DNA from: Thiomonas arsenitoxydans
GTDB lineage: Bacteria; Pseudomonadota; Gammaproteobacteria; Burkholderiales; Burkholderiaceae_C
Reading direction: 5' to 3'
Length of the DNA stretch: 64,000 nt
Assembly: GCF_000253115.1 (NCBI RefSeq)
Contig: NC_014145.1
Span: forward strand, 1,922,001 to 1,986,000
In this document: piece after piece, positions 16,180 to 24,556 of the stretch
Numbering within the stretch: position 1 is the first letter of the stretch
Layout: each line of letters begins with the position of its first letter
The notes under the pieces: generated by a model
Told to the model about the DNA's origin: nothing
Seen by the model: only the letters and a program-made list of their open reading frames with translations
Database searches by the model: none
Program-made: the position numbers and the translations under genes

Positions 16180-17694
16180 ATGAGCAACACCTCGGATTTC
16201 TCCAAACCGCAGGTGACGGATCCCTATGTGGACGTCACCGCAGAGATCAACGCGCTGGCCTGCGATCTGGCGCAGGGACTCGACCCGGCCACCACCAACC
16301 CTGCCAACCTGCCGGTGGGTGCCGTGCGCTTCAACAGCGCCAACGGCTTCTGGGAGAAGTTCAACGGCACGGCCTGGAGCGCGCTGGCCGCTGTCTACAA
16401 CGTCGTGGCCGCGCAGGCCAAGAAGCTGCAGCAGGCGGTGACCCTGGCCCTCACCGGCGACATCACCGGATCGGCCAGCTTCGACGGCAGCGGCAACGTG
16501 AGCATCGCGGCCACCTTATCCAACGTCAACCCCAACCCCGGCACCGCGGGCGATGCCACGACCGTGCCGGTGCTGACCACCAACGCCAAGGGCCAGGTCA
16601 CGGCGATGGCCACCGCGGCGATCGCGTTTCCGAGCAGCATCGCGGGCAACGCGGGCACGGTGTCCACCGTGGGTGGCGCCAGCGGCGGCACGGTCAACGG
16701 CAACCTGTTCGCGAGCAACCCAGGCGGCGAAGCCCAGGTGGGCGCTGTAGGTGCGGGCCAAAACCCCGCTTACCTCTACAACAACGCCAGCGCCTGGGGC
16801 CTGTACTCGGCAAGCGGCGGCTCGATCGTCACATTCAACCGATCCAACAACCACGTCGTCGTGGGCGGGGTCGACACCACCGCCATCGTGCAGAACAACG
16901 GCGGCACCTACGGCATCAACATCTCGGGCAACGCGGCGACCGCGAGCCGCGCCCACCCGCTGCGCGCCGACGGTGCGGCGTGGGACCTGAACTGGAGCGG
17001 GCAAGGCGGGCAGCCCACGTGGCTGGTGGGCAGCAACGACGGGGCCAATTTTTATGTCTGGAACCCCTCGAACTTCAGCGTCAACTACGCCACCACGGCC
17101 AACTACGCCCGCACGGCGGGCTCGGCCACGGTCGCTGATAGTCTCGCCAACTGCAACTGCAATTGCACCTGCTTCCCCGCGGGCACGCGCGTGCTGATGG
17201 CCGATGGAACGCAACGCTCCATCGAGACCATTCGCCCAGGCGACCGCGTGATGGGGGCCGACGGCAAGCCGGTCGCAGTGCTGGCCATCGATCGCCCCCT
17301 CCTCGGTGATCGGCGCATGCTGACCTTCGAAGACGCCTCGCTGCTCTGGTCGGAGGAGCACGCGCTGTGGACGTGCGATGCGGCAGGTAAGCAATGGTGG
17401 TGGTCGGCCAACCCGGGCCGCTGGCGCCTGGAGGCGGCCGTGGGCGCGATCCGGGGCCTGAAGGACAACGGCAGTCTGCGTACGGGACAGGGGCATGTCT
17501 TTGCCCACCTCGAGGGCTGGCGCGAGCGCCGCGTCGTCGAGGCCCCAGGCTTCGGGCCGGCCACGCCGCTGTACCTGCCGCTCACGGGCGGGGTGCCGAT
17601 CGTGGTGGGCGGCTATGTGGCGGGCGCGGGGGTGGACGAATGGGGATTCGACTACGCCGCATTCCGGTGGGATCCACGGGCGCTGCGTCGATGA
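16180..17694 (+). CDS. Tail-fibre protein with C-terminal Hint domain
   Basis: A 504-residue protein. Residues 1-320 are low-complexity fibre-like sequence (NPGTAGDATTVPVLTTNAKG, then Gly/Asn/Ala repeats). Residues 325-331 hold four alternating cysteines (NCNCNCTC). From Cys331 a Hint-type block starts: CFPAGTRVLMADGTQRSIET then IRPGDRVMG, with a second conserved block SEEHALWTC (His394). No C-terminal His-Asn plus extein is seen, so it resembles hedgehog-type Hint domains that form an internal thioester and release or modify the upstream part (family knowledge; activity here is inference). Its stop overlaps the aminotransferase start (ATGA). Confidence 0.87.
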   Translation: MSNTSDFSKPQVTDPYVDVTAEINALACDLAQGLDPATTNPANLPVGAVRFNSANGFWEKFNGTAWSALAAVYNVVAAQAKKLQQAVTLALTGDITGSASFDGSGNVSIAATLSNVNPNPGTAGDATTVPVLTTNAKGQVTAMATAAIAFPSSIAGNAGTVSTVGGASGGTVNGNLFASNPGGEAQVGAVGAGQNPAYLYNNASAWGLYSASGGSIVTFNRSNNHVVVGGVDTTAIVQNNGGTYGINISGNAATASRAHPLRADGAAWDLNWSGQGGQPTWLVGSNDGANFYVWNPSNFSVNYATTANYARTAGSATVADSLANCNCNCTCFPAGTRVLMADGTQRSIETIRPGDRVMGADGKPVAVLAIDRPLLGDRRMLTFEDASLLWSEEHALWTCDAAGKQWWWSANPGRWRLEAAVGAIRGLKDNGSLRTGQGHVFAHLEGWRERRVVEAPGFGPATPLYLPLTGGVPIVVGGYVAGAGVDEWGFDYAAFRWDPRALRR

Positions 17695-18782
17695 ACGCCG
17701 CCTGGCGCAACGCGCACAACTTCTCGGGCGGCCCGGGGGCCATGCCGCGGGCGGTGCTGGAGCAACTGGCGCAGGCCGCGCTGGAGGTTCCCGAAGTCGG
17801 TCTGTCACTCTACGGCATCAGCCATCGCAGCGACTGGTTCCGCGCTGTGGTGGACGAGGCGCAGCAGATCCTGCGCGTACTGCTGGGCGCAGGCGATGAC
17901 TGGGAGGTGCTTTCCCTGCAGGGCGGCGCCTCGCTGCAGTTCTCGATGGCACTCGTCAATTTGGGCTGCACCCCGGCAACACCGGTCGATTGGGTGCGCG
18001 CGGGGTACTGGAGCGCGCGGGCAATGGCCGAGGCGACCGCAGTGTGCGCGCCGCACTTGGCCTGGGATGGGCTCGCGCAGGGCTACCGCGCGCTGCCGCG
18101 GTGGGACCAGACCACCCAGCGGCCCGGCATCTTGCACGTTGTGAGCAACGAGACGGTCGAGGGGTTGCAGTTCCGAGACGCGCCACCGCGACTGCCGGGG
18201 CGGCTCGTGGTCTGCGACATGAGCTCGGACCTGCTGTCGCGGACGATCGACCTCGATGCCTACGACCTGATCTACGCCCACGCCCAGAAGAACCTGGGGC
18301 CGGCCGGAGTCACGGTCGTGCTGGTGCGAAAGAGCTTGTTGGAGCAGGCGCCCAGCGGCCTGCCGCCCATGCTCGACTACCGCACGCACGCGCGAGCCGG
18401 CTCGATCTACAACACCCCGCCGGTCGCCGCGATCTACACGATGCTGCTCGTGCTGCGCTGGCTACGCGACGAGATCGGAGATCTGAAGCGCATGGCGCAC
18501 ATCAACGCCGCCAAGGCGGCAGCGGTCTACGCGGCGTTGGACGCAAACCCCGACGTCTACATCCCGCACGCCCAACCGGCTTGGCGCTCGCAGATGAACG
18601 TCGCGTTCCGCCTGGCCGACCCAGCGCGCGATGCATCACTGCGCCGGGCACTGACCGACGCCGGCTTCTCGGGACTGGACGGGCACCGCAGCTTGGGGGG
18701 ATTTCGGGCGTCGCTGTACGACGCGGTGGCGCTCGAGGCTGCACAAAACCTGGCGGCGGTGCTGCGCGATTGGGCGCAATAG
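17691..18782 (+). CDS. SerC-type PLP aminotransferase carried by the phage
   Basis: A 363-residue protein, the same length as bacterial phosphoserine aminotransferase, aligning end to end: NFSGGPGAMP at the N-terminus, ISHRSDWF near 43-50, CDMSSD near 175-180, the PLP lysine in YAHAQKNLGPAG (Lys200), SIYNTPP, and GHRSLGGFRASLYDA near 331-345. One substrate-side position differs from E. coli SerC (SRMN reads SQMN). The start at ATG 17691 overlaps the Hint gene stop, so the two are coupled. Housekeeping serine synthesis is unlikely in a tail operon; modification of the fibre or supply of an amino donor is inference. Confidence 0.92.
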   Translation: MNAAWRNAHNFSGGPGAMPRAVLEQLAQAALEVPEVGLSLYGISHRSDWFRAVVDEAQQILRVLLGAGDDWEVLSLQGGASLQFSMALVNLGCTPATPVDWVRAGYWSARAMAEATAVCAPHLAWDGLAQGYRALPRWDQTTQRPGILHVVSNETVEGLQFRDAPPRLPGRLVVCDMSSDLLSRTIDLDAYDLIYAHAQKNLGPAGVTVVLVRKSLLEQAPSGLPPMLDYRTHARAGSIYNTPPVAAIYTMLLVLRWLRDEIGDLKRMAHINAAKAAAVYAALDANPDVYIPHAQPAWRSQMNVAFRLADPARDASLRRALTDAGFSGLDGHRSLGGFRASLYDAVALEAAQNLAAVLRDWAQ

Positions 18783-18842
18783 GACGCAATTTGGCGCGGC
18801 ATTGCTCATGTGTCTGACATTCCACAAGCGAGACCTTGAATC

Positions 18843-19643
18843 ATGACCACCATTCTCCTCACCAGCGACCCCAAGGCCGCTGGCTTCGCCGCGCAATGCG
18901 CAGTTGCTGGCACGTCGTCCCAGCCCGTGTTATCCGACGCGGGCTCGCAGACGCTCACACTGGATCTCGCCTCGGTGTTTGCGCCGCTGTCGTCCCTGCT
19001 GATCTACCAGGACTTCTTGGGCCGCTGGATCACCGTACCCGGCTCCGAGCAGGTCGACTCCAAGGACTTCGTCGCCTGGATGCAAGGCGCCTACGGCGTC
19101 AACGCCCAGGCACCGCTGTTCGTGCTGTGCTGCGGCAACAGCATCGACCGGGTCGCGTTGGTGGCAACCGTGCCGACGAGTTGCACGCTGCCCTACACGG
19201 TGGCCGCCAACCCCAAGCGCTTTGCGATGACGATCGCGGCCGACCTCTACCCGGAACTGGCCCACCTGCAGGCGGCCTACAAGGCCAAAATCGATGCGAT
19301 GTCGCAAATCTGCATCCCAGATGCGGTCATGGCCCTGGAGCAGCAGGTCGACCTGCTGACCTCTGCGGTGCTGGAACTCTTTGCGGCACTGCCCGCAGCG
19401 CAGCAGCCGGCGTGGTTCGCCGCCGTGAGTGGCGATCTCTCCCAAGCCGGGGTGCAGACGCTCATCCCGCAAGACGCGATGCTGGCCAACATCGTCGCGG
19501 TCAAGACTCAGGTGCGCGCGGTGCAAAAGGCCTACCTCGCGGCATCCCAATCGGCCATGACCGCCGCAGCGGCCGTGACAGCACCGCCGAGTTCGGCGAC
19601 GGCGACCACCAGCGGCACGGTCGCCGCGCCCACCGCCTCCTGA
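18843..19643 (+). CDS. Unknown 266-residue phage protein between SerC-like and radical SAM genes
   Basis: I do not recognise a family. The N-terminal half is mixed alpha/beta with SLLIYQDFLGRWITVPGSEQ and a cysteine pair in FVLCCGNSIDRVAL. The middle is helical (PDAVMALEQQVDLLTSAVLE), and the last 40 residues are Ala/Thr/Ser-rich and probably disordered. There is no signal peptide or clear membrane segment. It sits 60 bases after the aminotransferase and four bases before the radical SAM gene. This suggests a substrate, scaffold or partner protein in the same pathway (inference from position only). Confidence 0.75.
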   Translation: MTTILLTSDPKAAGFAAQCAVAGTSSQPVLSDAGSQTLTLDLASVFAPLSSLLIYQDFLGRWITVPGSEQVDSKDFVAWMQGAYGVNAQAPLFVLCCGNSIDRVALVATVPTSCTLPYTVAANPKRFAMTIAADLYPELAHLQAAYKAKIDAMSQICIPDAVMALEQQVDLLTSAVLELFAALPAAQQPAWFAAVSGDLSQAGVQTLIPQDAMLANIVAVKTQVRAVQKAYLAASQSAMTAAAAVTAPPSSATATTSGTVAAPTAS

Positions 19644-19647
19644 CCCC

Positions 19648-21045
19648 ATGCGCTTTGTCATCGATGCCCTGGGCCCCCAGGGCCGGCAGCGCTTCGTCTA
19701 CGACAACGTCACGTCGAGCCTCACGCAGGGAGATGGCCGCCCAGTGGCGATGCCATTCGAGATTCCAGCACCCGCGCCATGGCAGTCGGTGTCGGCCATC
19801 TCGCGTGATACGCCCGGGCTCAAAGGCGGGCCGTTTCGGCGGATCAAGATCCAACTCGGGCTGCAGTGCAACTACGCCTGCAGCTACTGCAACCAGGCCA
19901 GCCAGCGGCCCGCGCAGGAAGGCGCCGGGCGTGTCGACGCCTTCCTGGCGACGCTTGCGACTTGGCTGAGCGTCGAACGCCATCGCGCGCCCACCTTCGA
20001 GTTCTGGGGCGGTGAGCCGCTGGTGTACTGGAAGCTGCTGCAGCCACTGGCCGAAGCTCTGCGCCAGCGCCATCCGGACGCGGGCTTGTTCCTGATCACC
20101 AACGGTGCGCTGCTCGATACGGCCAAGGTGGATTGGCTCGACCGCATGGGCTTTGCGGTGGGCATTTCGCACGACGGCCCCGGGCAGGCCGCGCGCGGAC
20201 CCGACCCGCTGGAGGTGCCGGCCACCCGCGCGGCCATCCTGGACTTGTACCGCAGGTTCAAGCCGCAGGGGCGCGTCTCCTTCAACGCGATGCTGCACCG
20301 GGGCAATGCAAGCCGAGCGCAGGTCCAAGCGTTCTTTGTCGCACTCACGGGCGACGCCGACGTGCCAATCGGCGAAGGGCATTGGATCGACGCCTACGAC
20401 GACGCCGGTGTGCGCGCGTGCCTGCGCAGCCCTGCGGAGCACGCGATGTTTCGCCGGCAGGCCTTCGCCGAGGCGCGCGCAGGATGCGCCAGCAACTTCG
20501 GGGCGCTGCGCGGCAAGGTCGAAGCGTTCATGGCCAGCATCGCACATCGCCGCCCGGCCTCATCCCTCGGCCAGAAGTGCGGCATGGACCGCGCCGACCA
20601 CCTGGCCGTCGATCTGCACGGCAACGTCCTGACCTGCCAGAACGTCGCAGCAGGCACGGCTGCACCCAATGGGCAGCCCCATCGCCTGGGCACAACGGCC
20701 GCGATCGAGCGCGTGGCGCTGGCCTCTGGGACGCACTGGAGCCGGCGCCCCGAGTGCCCGCGCTGCCCGGTGCTGCACATCTGCCGGGGATCTTGCATGT
20801 TCCTCGAAGGGCCACTGTGGCAGACCAGTTGCGACGCGGCGTATTCGGACGCGGTGGTGGTGTTCGCCCTGGCGTTCGAACTGCTCACCGGAACCGTGCC
20901 GCTGCGCATCGACGCGCTGGAGGGCGAGCCCCTGCCCGATACGCGCCGGGATCTGTTCGGCAGCGATGCACGGGTAGGCGCTGGCGCCGTGGTGCGCCGC
21001 GTCATTCCGATTCATTCCATGTCACCCGTAAGGAGTTCTGCATGA
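19648..21045 (+). CDS. Radical SAM/SPASM domain enzyme
   Basis: A 465-residue protein. The radical SAM cluster motif is Cys74-x3-Cys78-x2-Cys81 (LQCNYACSYCNQ), followed by the SAM-binding FWGGEPLVYW at 119-128. The C-terminal SPASM region has Cys311, Cys330, Cys370, Cys373, Cys379, Cys383 and Cys395, including CPRCPVLHICRGSC, which fits one or two auxiliary Fe-S clusters. SPASM enzymes often modify peptides or proteins, for example RiPP and sulfatase maturases (family knowledge). Its location beside a Hint-domain fibre and a PLP enzyme suggests it modifies a virion protein (inference). Its stop overlaps the next start. Confidence 0.93.
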   Translation: MRFVIDALGPQGRQRFVYDNVTSSLTQGDGRPVAMPFEIPAPAPWQSVSAISRDTPGLKGGPFRRIKIQLGLQCNYACSYCNQASQRPAQEGAGRVDAFLATLATWLSVERHRAPTFEFWGGEPLVYWKLLQPLAEALRQRHPDAGLFLITNGALLDTAKVDWLDRMGFAVGISHDGPGQAARGPDPLEVPATRAAILDLYRRFKPQGRVSFNAMLHRGNASRAQVQAFFVALTGDADVPIGEGHWIDAYDDAGVRACLRSPAEHAMFRRQAFAEARAGCASNFGALRGKVEAFMASIAHRRPASSLGQKCGMDRADHLAVDLHGNVLTCQNVAAGTAAPNGQPHRLGTTAAIERVALASGTHWSRRPECPRCPVLHICRGSCMFLEGPLWQTSCDAAYSDAVVVFALAFELLTGTVPLRIDALEGEPLPDTRRDLFGSDARVGAGAVVRRVIPIHSMSPVRSSA

Positions 21046-21335
21046 AGCGTTGGCCGTTGATCTTGATTTGGCTGGGGCTGTGGCTGGTCGCCCCCGTGGC
21101 ACTGGTGCGCATGGCCTGGGCGATCGTCCGCGCCCCCAAGCGCGCCTGGCTGATCGCCATCGGTTTCGACGACCTGGGCAACGTCGCGGCCAATGGCCAG
21201 CTGGGCCAAACCATCAGCAGCCGCGCTGCTCACGCCCGGCCCGCGCGCTGGGGTTGCCTGCTGTGCGCGCTGCTCGATCGCCTGGATCCTGGGCACTGCG
21301 ACCGGGCGATGACGGCGCGCGACCAGAACCTCTGA
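21042..21335 (+). CDS. Small membrane protein, unknown
   Basis: A 97-residue protein with a strong ribosome-binding site (AAGGAG, about eight bases ahead) starting at ATG 21042 over the radical SAM stop. The N-terminal helix LILIWLGLWLVAPVALVRMA is a probable membrane anchor or signal. The rest is soluble and contains CLLCALLDRLDPGHC. It is the first gene of the lysis-side block, and its role is unknown. Confidence 0.7.
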   Translation: MKRWPLILIWLGLWLVAPVALVRMAWAIVRAPKRAWLIAIGFDDLGNVAANGQLGQTISSRAAHARPARWGCLLCALLDRLDPGHCDRAMTARDQNL

Positions 21336-21417
21336 GGTCCCGCTTTGTACTGGCTGCCGCCCGGGACGACCCGAGGCGGCATTTATTTTCGTGGGTCGAT
21401 TGAAAGGAGCATTTGCC

Positions 21418-21672
21418 ATGACCGAACCCCAACCCCCTCAATCCACGATCGACGCGCTTCGCGCCGAGATCGATCAGATTCCATCGCCGGAGTTCCGGCT
21501 GCTGGCCCGCTACATCGAAGCCTTCCACCAGAAGCACTCGGAGGAGTTCGCTGAGATGAAGCAGACCTTTCTTACCGCCAAGGGTGGGGCGCGCGCCGTC
21601 ATGTGGCTGTCCGTCGTCGGCAGCGGCCTGGCGGTCATTTGGGGTGTGCTGCACGGAGTGATCAAGCCATGA
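21418..21672 (+). CDS. Small protein with C-terminal membrane helix, holin-like candidate
   Basis: An 84-residue protein. The start at ATG 21418 is chosen because AAAGGAG lies just upstream. Residues 20-50 are helical and charged (LLARYIEAFHQKHSEEFAEM); residues 59-80 form a single hydrophobic segment (AVMWLSVVGSGLAVIWGVLH). A holin-type or lysis accessory role is suggested by position before lysozyme and spanins, but a second small membrane protein at 22663 is an equal candidate. It overlaps the next gene by four bases. Confidence 0.7.
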   Translation: MTEPQPPQSTIDALRAEIDQIPSPEFRLLARYIEAFHQKHSEEFAEMKQTFLTAKGGARAVMWLSVVGSGLAVIWGVLHGVIKP

Positions 21673-22223
21673 GCCAAGTCCTCGCCGCACTCGGCATCCT
21701 GCATGAGACCGCCGAGCAGACCCGCATCATTACCCCCTACGCTGACGGCCTCAAAGCCTTCGAAGCGTTCCTGGCCGGGGCTGCCGCCCCCGGAGCCAAG
21801 CTGCGCACCATGATCTACGGCTGCACCCTGCAACCGTTTTTCGACGCGCTGATCGAGGCGCATCGGTGCAGCGCGGACGTGAAGGTGATTTTCGATCACA
21901 CCCAGGCGACGGGACGTGCCGAGGCACCGCAGATCGAGCGTCTTTGCGAGGCAGGGCTCGTCGATGGCGAGCACTTCCTCATCGGCACGAGTCCCGTGCA
22001 CCACCAGATCGTGCATCTGAAGGCCACCGTGATCTGGACGCCTGACGGCAAAGTCGGCGTGGAGGACGGATCGTGGAACTACTCCACCAACGCCAGCCAG
22101 CAGATGAACGATCTGTGCTTCACGGCTTCGCCAGGCCTGGCGGACTACTACACGCAGGCCTTCGAGCGACTCTGGGCCTGGGTGCTGGCCAATGAACCGC
22201 AGTACCAGGGAGACGCGCGATGA
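21669..22223 (+). CDS. Phospholipase D-like domain protein
   Basis: A 184-residue single-domain protein with the PLD-type segment HHQIVHLKATVIW (His116, Lys118) followed by GSWNYSTNASQQMN near 134-147, as in the HKD superfamily. The usual aspartate after HxK is not evident, so catalysis is uncertain. N-terminal residues 18-60 match a PLD-like Rossmann half (TRIITPYADGLKAF). No signal peptide is seen. It lies between a putative holin and lysozyme, overlapping both by four bases, so it is expressed with the lysis genes. Membrane or nucleic-acid hydrolysis are both possible. Confidence 0.8.
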   Translation: MSQVLAALGILHETAEQTRIITPYADGLKAFEAFLAGAAAPGAKLRTMIYGCTLQPFFDALIEAHRCSADVKVIFDHTQATGRAEAPQIERLCEAGLVDGEHFLIGTSPVHHQIVHLKATVIWTPDGKVGVEDGSWNYSTNASQQMNDLCFTASPGLADYYTQAFERLWAWVLANEPQYQGDAR

Positions 22224-22666
22224 AGCCGCCGATGACCTACAGCAAGGCGGGTGAGCAGCTGACCGAACGCTTCGAAGGCTGCCGACTGCAAGCCTATGCG
22301 GATACCGGAGGCGTCTGGACGATCGGCTACGGCCACACCCACGGTGTGATGGAGGGCATGGCCTGCACGCGCGAGCAGGCGCTGGCCTGGCTGGAGCAGG
22401 ACACCCGGGAAGCTGCCGCCGCGGTCAACCGGCTGGTCACCGTGCCGCTCGAACAGGCCGAGTTCGATGCCTTGGTGGACTTCGTTTTCAACCTCGGAGT
22501 TGGCGCCTTTGCCCGCTCGACGCTGTTGCGCGATCTCAATGCGGGGAATCTGGCGGCGGCTGCGGCGCAGTTCCCGCTGTGGGATCACGATGCCGGGCGC
22601 GTATTGGCCGGGCTTTTACATCGCCGTCTGGCCGAGCAGATGGAGTTCGAAGGGAGGACGGCATGA
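22220..22666 (+). CDS. Endolysin, GH24 lysozyme
   Basis: A 148-residue muramidase that cuts peptidoglycan at lysis. The catalytic triad spacing of T4-type lysozymes is present: Glu19 (RFEG), Asp28 (AYADTGG) and Thr34 (WTIGYGHTHG). FNLGVGAFARSTLL near 91-104 is also typical. There is no N-terminal signal-arrest-release helix, so a canonical holin is needed for export. It overlaps both the PLD-like gene and the following membrane protein gene. Confidence 0.94.
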   Translation: MKPPMTYSKAGEQLTERFEGCRLQAYADTGGVWTIGYGHTHGVMEGMACTREQALAWLEQDTREAAAAVNRLVTVPLEQAEFDALVDFVFNLGVGAFARSTLLRDLNAGNLAAAAAQFPLWDHDAGRVLAGLLHRRLAEQMEFEGRTA

Positions 22667-22866
22667 CGCTACTGGAGTTGATCACGGGCGAAGACAACGC
22701 CACGCTGGAGCCGGCCTACTGCTGGTGGGCGCTGGCGATCCTGGTGGGGCTGGGGCTGGAGGTCTACGCCGTGCTCTCGGGCAAGCCCTTCGATCTGCAG
22801 CAGTACGGCATCGGCATCGGCGCGCTCCTGGCCGGTGCGGGTTTCAGCAAACACCTCGGGAGTTGA
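22663..22866 (+). CDS. Putative holin, two membrane segments
   Basis: A 67-residue protein starting at ATG 22663 inside the lysozyme stop region, with AAGGGAGG upstream. Two hydrophobic stretches are visible: CWWALAILVGLGLEVYAVL near 19-37 and YGIGIGALLAGAGF near 49-62. Size, topology and location between endolysin and spanins suit a small class II-type holin. The family is not recognised by sequence. Confidence 0.72.
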   Translation: MTLLELITGEDNATLEPAYCWWALAILVGLGLEVYAVLSGKPFDLQQYGIGIGALLAGAGFSKHLGS

Positions 22867-22868
22867 CG

Positions 22869-23276
22869 ATGGGCAGCGTGCTGTGGATTCTGATCCGGCG
22901 GCAGTGGTGGTTGGCGCCCGTGATCCTGGTTGCCGCGGGCCTCGCGGGGGAGCGGATCGTGATCGCGCATTTGCGGGCGCAGCTTCTGGCGTGCCAGGCG
23001 GCTGCGGTGAAACAGCAAGCGAGCATCGCACAGCTGCGCGCAGGCATCGCCGCGCAGAACCTCGGCGTGGAGAACCTGCTGGATGCTGCCCATCGGGCAC
23101 AGGAGCGTGTGGCGACAGCGGGGAAAGCACGACAGCTTGCAGCCGCTCGGGCGCTGTCGACGGCTGCGCGGCGCGTGGCGCGGATCGAGGCGGCGCCCGT
23201 ACCAAGTCCCTGTGCAAGCGCGGCAGCCTGGGGAGTCGAGCAGGCCGCAGGATTGGCTCGGGGGTGGGGACGATGA
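22869..23276 (+). CDS. Inner-membrane spanin, Rz-like
   Basis: A 135-residue protein with an N-terminal membrane anchor ([19 protein letters not shown]), then an Ala/Gln/Arg-rich coiled-coil region from about 40 to 100, as in Rz-type i-spanins. The next gene encodes a lipoprotein starting within its stop codon, the usual Rz/Rz1 pairing. Together they fuse inner and outer membranes at the last lysis step (family knowledge). Confidence 0.85.
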   Translation: MGSVLWILIRRQWWLAPVILVAAGLAGERIVIAHLRAQLLACQAAAVKQQASIAQLRAGIAAQNLGVENLLDAAHRAQERVATAGKARQLAAARALSTAARRVARIEAAPVPSPCASAAAWGVEQAAGLARGWGR

Positions 23277-23563
23277 GGACGGCCGCAGTTGGGTTCGGGA
23301 TGTTGGCCTTGGCAGGCTGCGCGGCGTCGCCCGCGGTGCGCACGCAGGTGGTCCGCGTGCCGGTGCCCATCGTGCAGCCGTGTCCGGCGCCAAGCGTGCC
23401 GGCGCGCCCGGCTCTGCCGATCGCCGCACTCGCGGCGACATCGAGTCCGGCGCAGGTGATGCGGGCGTATGTCGTCAGCGTCGCCATGCTCAAAGGCTAT
23501 GTCGAGCAGTTGGAGGCGATTCTCGGCGTGCAGAGAAAACCCGCGCCGCATCCGGTGCGATAG
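23273..23563 (+). CDS. Outer-membrane spanin lipoprotein, Rz1-like
   Basis: A 96-residue protein with a lipoprotein signal: [16 protein letters not shown], lipobox LAGC with Cys16. It is followed by a proline-rich stretch ([20 protein letters not shown]), as in Rz1 proteins. The ATG overlaps the Rz-like stop by four bases rather than being embedded within Rz. Confidence 0.85.
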   Translation: MRTAAVGFGMLALAGCAASPAVRTQVVRVPVPIVQPCPAPSVPARPALPIAALAATSSPAQVMRAYVVSVAMLKGYVEQLEAILGVQRKPAPHPVR

Positions 23564-23595
23564 CATCGAGCGATGCCTTGCCTCCAGCATCCGTG

Positions 23596-24354
23596 ATGAA
23601 ACGATTGCCCGAACTGACACCGGCGGATTCTCTGCGCATGATGGCGCCGCCGACCGAGGAGCAGATCGACGAACTCGAAGCGTTCCTGCTCTCGGACGCC
23701 ACGTCCGACGAGGTCATGATGCTCGAGATGCTGGACGGCTACCTGACGGCGATCGCCTCGGGCCCGGTGGAGGTGGCTGGCAGCGAATGGTTGCCCGGAG
23801 TATGGGGGCCGACAGCCGAGGACGAGCCGGACTTCGAGTCCGAGGACCAGGCCGCACGCATCGTGGAGACGATCGTGCGGCAGTACAACGGCATCGTGTG
23901 GAGTCTGCATCACGATCCGGACACCTTCGATCCGAGCTTCGAGACCACCGTGTATGCCGACGATCCGCACCCGTACCTGGATGGCGAGATGTGGGCCTTC
24001 GGTTACATGAAGGGCATCGCGCTGCGTCAGACAGCCTGGCAATCGTTGTTCGACGACCCCGCGATGCAAGAAGTGCTGCGCCCGATCTGGCTGCTCGGCG
24101 CAGACGACCCGCAGGGTGAACTGGATGAGGCCACCCGGACCCCGGCGCAGCGCGAGGCCCTGACGCAGCAGATCCCGGCGGCCGTGGCGGCGATCTATCG
24201 ATACTGGCTGCCGACGCGCCAGGCGGTGATGGAGCGGGAGGTCGCCACAACGATCGAGCGCACGCATCCGAAAGTGGGGCGCAATGATCCGTGCCCTTGT
24301 GGCAGCGGGGAAAAGTTCAAGAAGTGCTGCGGAGTGGCGGCGCAGTTGCACTGA
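23596..24354 (+). CDS. UPF0149/YecA-like protein with SEC-C zinc motif
   Basis: A 252-residue protein. The N-terminal helical part contains [20 protein letters not shown] and [19 protein letters not shown], typical of UPF0149 proteins. The C-terminal SEC-C motif [17 protein letters not shown] binds zinc in SecA and YecA (family knowledge). The start at ATG 23596 is a compromise: the frame is open upstream, but homologous sequence begins after it. Its position after the spanins makes it the last prophage gene or a cargo gene; a function in infection is not known. Confidence 0.83.
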   Translation: MKRLPELTPADSLRMMAPPTEEQIDELEAFLLSDATSDEVMMLEMLDGYLTAIASGPVEVAGSEWLPGVWGPTAEDEPDFESEDQAARIVETIVRQYNGIVWSLHHDPDTFDPSFETTVYADDPHPYLDGEMWAFGYMKGIALRQTAWQSLFDDPAMQEVLRPIWLLGADDPQGELDEATRTPAQREALTQQIPAAVAAIYRYWLPTRQAVMEREVATTIERTHPKVGRNDPCPCGSGEKFKKCCGVAAQLH

Positions 24355-24361
24355 AGGGCGT

Positions 24362-24556
24362 TGCATTGGGTGGCTTCACCTGATTCATGGCGAGCAGGAC
24401 AACGTGGTTCCCAGTCGGTGGTCGGTCGAAGGCGCTGACTCCCTGCGCTTGAGTGGTGGTCACGTGACACTGGACCTGGTGCCGGGCCTCGGCCACGGGA
24501 TCGATGCCCGCGCGTTGCGGCTCGTGCTGGGTTACCTTGGCGATCCTGAGAATTGA
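24362..24556 (+). pseudogene. C-terminal fragment of an alpha/beta-hydrolase (carboxylesterase-like)
   Basis: About 64 codons read LHLIHGEQDNVVPSRWSVEG, then LVPGLGHGIDARALRLVLGY, the end of a phospholipase/carboxylesterase-type hydrolase with the Asp (EQDNVVP) and His (GLGHGID) of the triad but no nucleophile half. It begins just after the SEC-C gene stop. The lost 5' part suggests a phage-host junction or deletion here (inference). Confidence 0.75.

Noticed and set aside
17691-18782. Host serine biosynthesis gene (serC) in its normal locus
   Set aside because: It is coupled by ATGA to a phage fibre gene and lacks any neighbouring amino-acid genes, so it is treated as phage cargo.
16180-21045. 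A diversity-generating retroelement near the tail fibre
   Set aside because: No reverse transcriptase, template repeat or variable repeat is visible; the adjacent enzymes are a PLP enzyme and a radical SAM enzyme.
20133-21335. A 400-codon protein ending with the small membrane protein
   Set aside because: The upstream 303 codons are a shadow of the radical SAM gene; a strong AAGGAG site places the start at 21042.
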